Below are positions 5,504 to 6,681 of a stretch of 6,681 nt of DNA, piece by piece. Position 1 is the first letter of the stretch. Each line of letters starts with the position of its first letter. The notes below the pieces were generated by a model, which ran no database searches, was not told the origin of the DNA, and saw nothing but the letters and a program-made list of their open reading frames with translations. This stretch comes from an uncultured Methanobrevibacter sp. (GTDB lineage Archaea > Methanobacteriota > Methanobacteria > Methanobacteriales > Methanobacteriaceae), in the NCBI RefSeq assembly GCF_900316895.1, contig NZ_ONER01000091.1, positions 1 to 6,681 on the forward strand. The letters are read 5' to 3'. The position numbers and the translations under genes are program-made.

Positions 5504-5962
5504 ATGCCGAAACATATTGCATCTGGTTTAAAATATTTGGCTGCGGTCAAGTTGAAAGATGCTGGTAAAAGTCATCAAGCAATTGCTGACGAGTTGGGCG
5601 TTGATAGGTCTACCATTTCACATTATCTGAATGGCAGAAACCTTTCTTGGAACTCAATTGACGTTGCAAGAACTATCATCGACTTATCTCCCAGAGATTT
5701 TTTGCGAATGACCGAGGCAATATTTGACGAGCCGGAACAGAGTCGAAAAATTGTGAATATTTGCCGAGAAAGAAATTTCGAGGTAATAATAGAAGATTCT
5801 TGTATTGGTTGCGGCTTATGTGTAAATGCATGCACTATGCACGCTATTAGCTTAGAATCATTGCAGGCGCATGCAGACTCCATACAATGTTGTGGTTGTG
5901 AACTTTGTAGTGAAGACTGCCCAACTAATTCAATAAAAATTTTGGAGATTGAATATGATTAG
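5504..5962 (+). CDS. HTH DNA-binding protein fused to a two-cluster ferredoxin domain; first gene of the fwd operon
   Basis: A 152-residue two-domain protein. Residues 10-45 form a helix-turn-helix; the core (residues 22-41) reads KSHQAIADELGVDRSTISHY, followed by LNGRN, typical of sequence-specific regulators. Residues 46-85 look helical and may form the dimer interface. Residues 93-150 are a ferredoxin domain with C100-x2-C103-x2-C106-x3-C110 (followed by Thr, not Pro) and C129-x2-C132-x2-C135-x3-C139-Pro; C87 and C130 are extra. The likely role is an iron-sulfur sensor controlling the operon it heads and perhaps mobB-moaA through the nearby palindromes. The alternative is a structural Fwd subunit that keeps an HTH remnant. 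The first gene before fwdF is called fwdH in related methanogens, and size and place fit, but I am not certain. The start is backed by GGTGG seven to eleven bases upstream. It overlaps fwdF by eight bases, implying coupled translation. Confidence 0.85.
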   Translation: MPKHIASGLKYLAAVKLKDAGKSHQAIADELGVDRSTISHYLNGRNLSWNSIDVARTIIDLSPRDFLRMTEAIFDEPEQSRKIVNICRERNFEVIIEDSCIGCGLCVNACTMHAISLESLQAHADSIQCCGCELCSEDCPTNSIKILEIEYD

Positions 5963-6681
5963 AAATTTAAAAGAGGTTAAAGACAACAACTTTGACATCA
6001 CAAGAGATGCTGAAGAAGTTAGAAACTTGTCTTTCAATGACTCTACCTGTTTAGGTTGTGGGATTTGTGAATCAACCTGTCCTGTAGAAGCAATTACCTT
6101 AAACGCAATTGCTGTGGACGCACGTCACAGAATCTCAAACGACGTATACTTCAGTGGTCATGAAAAGATTGCTCAAAACTTCAAAGAAGACTTTGATGTT
6201 CAAAGAATAAGCATTGACGAAAGTAAATGTGTATTATGTGGTATGTGCAGCGGTCTCTGTCCTGTTGATGCATTAGTATTAACTATTGACGGCACTCCAA
6301 TCAAAGAAATTGAAGCATATCCTCATTATAAGTGATGCAATTGTTATCGAAAGGATTTTACCAAACCGTGCTGACTTAGTAACTGGTGAAATCGAAGTAG
6401 ATGATGATGAATGTATTTACTGTGGCGTATGTGAAGAATTATGTCCTGCAGAAGCAATCGTCGTTGACAAAGAAACCGGAAAAGAATCCATTGTCATTGA
6501 TAAAGATAAATGTGTATACTGTTTAGTATGTAAAAAAGCTTGTCCTACTACCGCTATCAAAGCAGTATGTAGATCATGCAGTTACGGAGAATACGACTTA
6601 GATCCTGCTAACGCTGTTGTTAAAGGAAACTCAGTCATCGACTCAGAACTCTGTGTATTCTGTGGATGGTGTGAAGGCGTA
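5955..6681 (+). pseudogene. fwdF: Polyferredoxin subunit FwdF, interrupted by a deletion/frame change and cut by the window end
   Basis: Iron-sulfur electron-transfer subunit of formylmethanofuran dehydrogenase. The ATG at 5955 is preferred over the TTG at 5949 because GGAGAT (5944-5949) is the ribosome site. The first frame gives 126 residues with motifs at C32-C42 and C92-C102, then stops with TGA at 6333-6335. From 6331 another frame is open to the end of the window, starting SDAIVIERILPNRADLV and holding two full motifs (CIYCGVCEELCP, CVYCLVCKKACP), the CRSC pair, and the start of another (CVFCGWC). Against the upstream paralogue, the third cluster motif (its C105-C115, about 22 residues) is missing exactly at the join. 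So this is a deletion of a length not divisible by three, not a simple base slip. Strong codon bias on both sides says the gene was recently functional. It could be a real mutation or an assembly fault in a repetitive gene. Confidence 0.8.
6324..6336 (+). other. Junction of the deletion/frame change in fwdF
   Basis: The upstream frame reads Pro-His-Tyr-Lys-stop; the downstream frame reads Ser-Asp-Ala-Ile from 6331. In the paralogue the equivalent points (YPK at residues 91-93 and DSI at 118-120) are 24 residues apart and flank a full CX2CX2CX3CP motif, so about 65-70 bases appear to be missing here. The exact breakpoint within this interval cannot be fixed without an intact homologue. Confidence 0.75.

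Noticed and set aside
5338..5568. Open frame of 76 codons on the plus strand upstream of and overlapping the HTH-ferredoxin gene.
   Set aside because: It runs through promoter-like AT-rich DNA, lacks a ribosome site, has a low-complexity Tyr/Ile-rich product, and is out of frame with the supported start at 5504.
6324..6340. Programmed ribosomal frameshift in fwdF.
   Set aside because: There is no slippery run at the join, and a whole cluster motif is missing there, which a frameshift alone cannot explain.

Overview
The window looks like chromosomal DNA from a hydrogenotrophic, formate-using methanogenic archaeon of the Methanobacteriales. It is most like Methanobrevibacter. The reasons are an FdhB of the F420-dependent (FrhB/FdhB) type, formylmethanofuran-dehydrogenase polyferredoxins, very AT-rich spacers with archaeal TATA elements, and GGTG/GGGGAT-type ribosome binding sites. 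The genus is inferred from general resemblance; no search was run.

Layout. (1) 2-655, +: the C-terminal part of formate dehydrogenase beta subunit FdhB, closed by a hairpin/T-tract terminator. (2) 722-1201, +: a small exported protein of unknown function, also closed by a hairpin terminator. (3) 1227-3190, -: a convergent mobB-moaA operon for the molybdopterin/tungstopterin cofactor. The genes overlap by one base, and MobB carries three tandem copies of a C-terminal motif. (4) 3191-3657: a regulatory spacer. (5) 3658-4877, +: a two-gene operon of a 63-residue ferredoxin with an unusual first cluster motif and an eight-cluster FwdF-family polyferredoxin. (6) 4878-5503: a 626-base spacer without genes but with several palindromes. 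(7) 5504-6681, +: an HTH protein fused to a two-cluster ferredoxin domain, overlapping a second, canonical FwdF. That FwdF is interrupted at about 6330 by a frame change that also removes one cluster motif, and it runs off the window.

The genes belong together. FdhB and formylmethanofuran dehydrogenase (Fwd) are the two main molybdopterin (Mo/W) systems of such a methanogen. MoaA and MobB make their cofactor. The polyferredoxins carry low-potential electrons to the Fwd catalytic subunits, presumably encoded just beyond the window.

The most interesting signal is a family of five palindromic sites built on ATGTGTAGTWACTACACAT. Two lie upstream of mobB (3243-3263, 3295-3315) and three upstream of the HTH-ferredoxin gene (4955-4975, 5146-5166, 5393-5413). 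Two copies are perfect 19-base palindromes. They suggest a shared operator linking cofactor synthesis to the Fwd operon. The HTH-[4Fe-4S] protein encoded next to them is the obvious candidate for a redox-, iron- or metal-responsive regulator. That assignment is inference.
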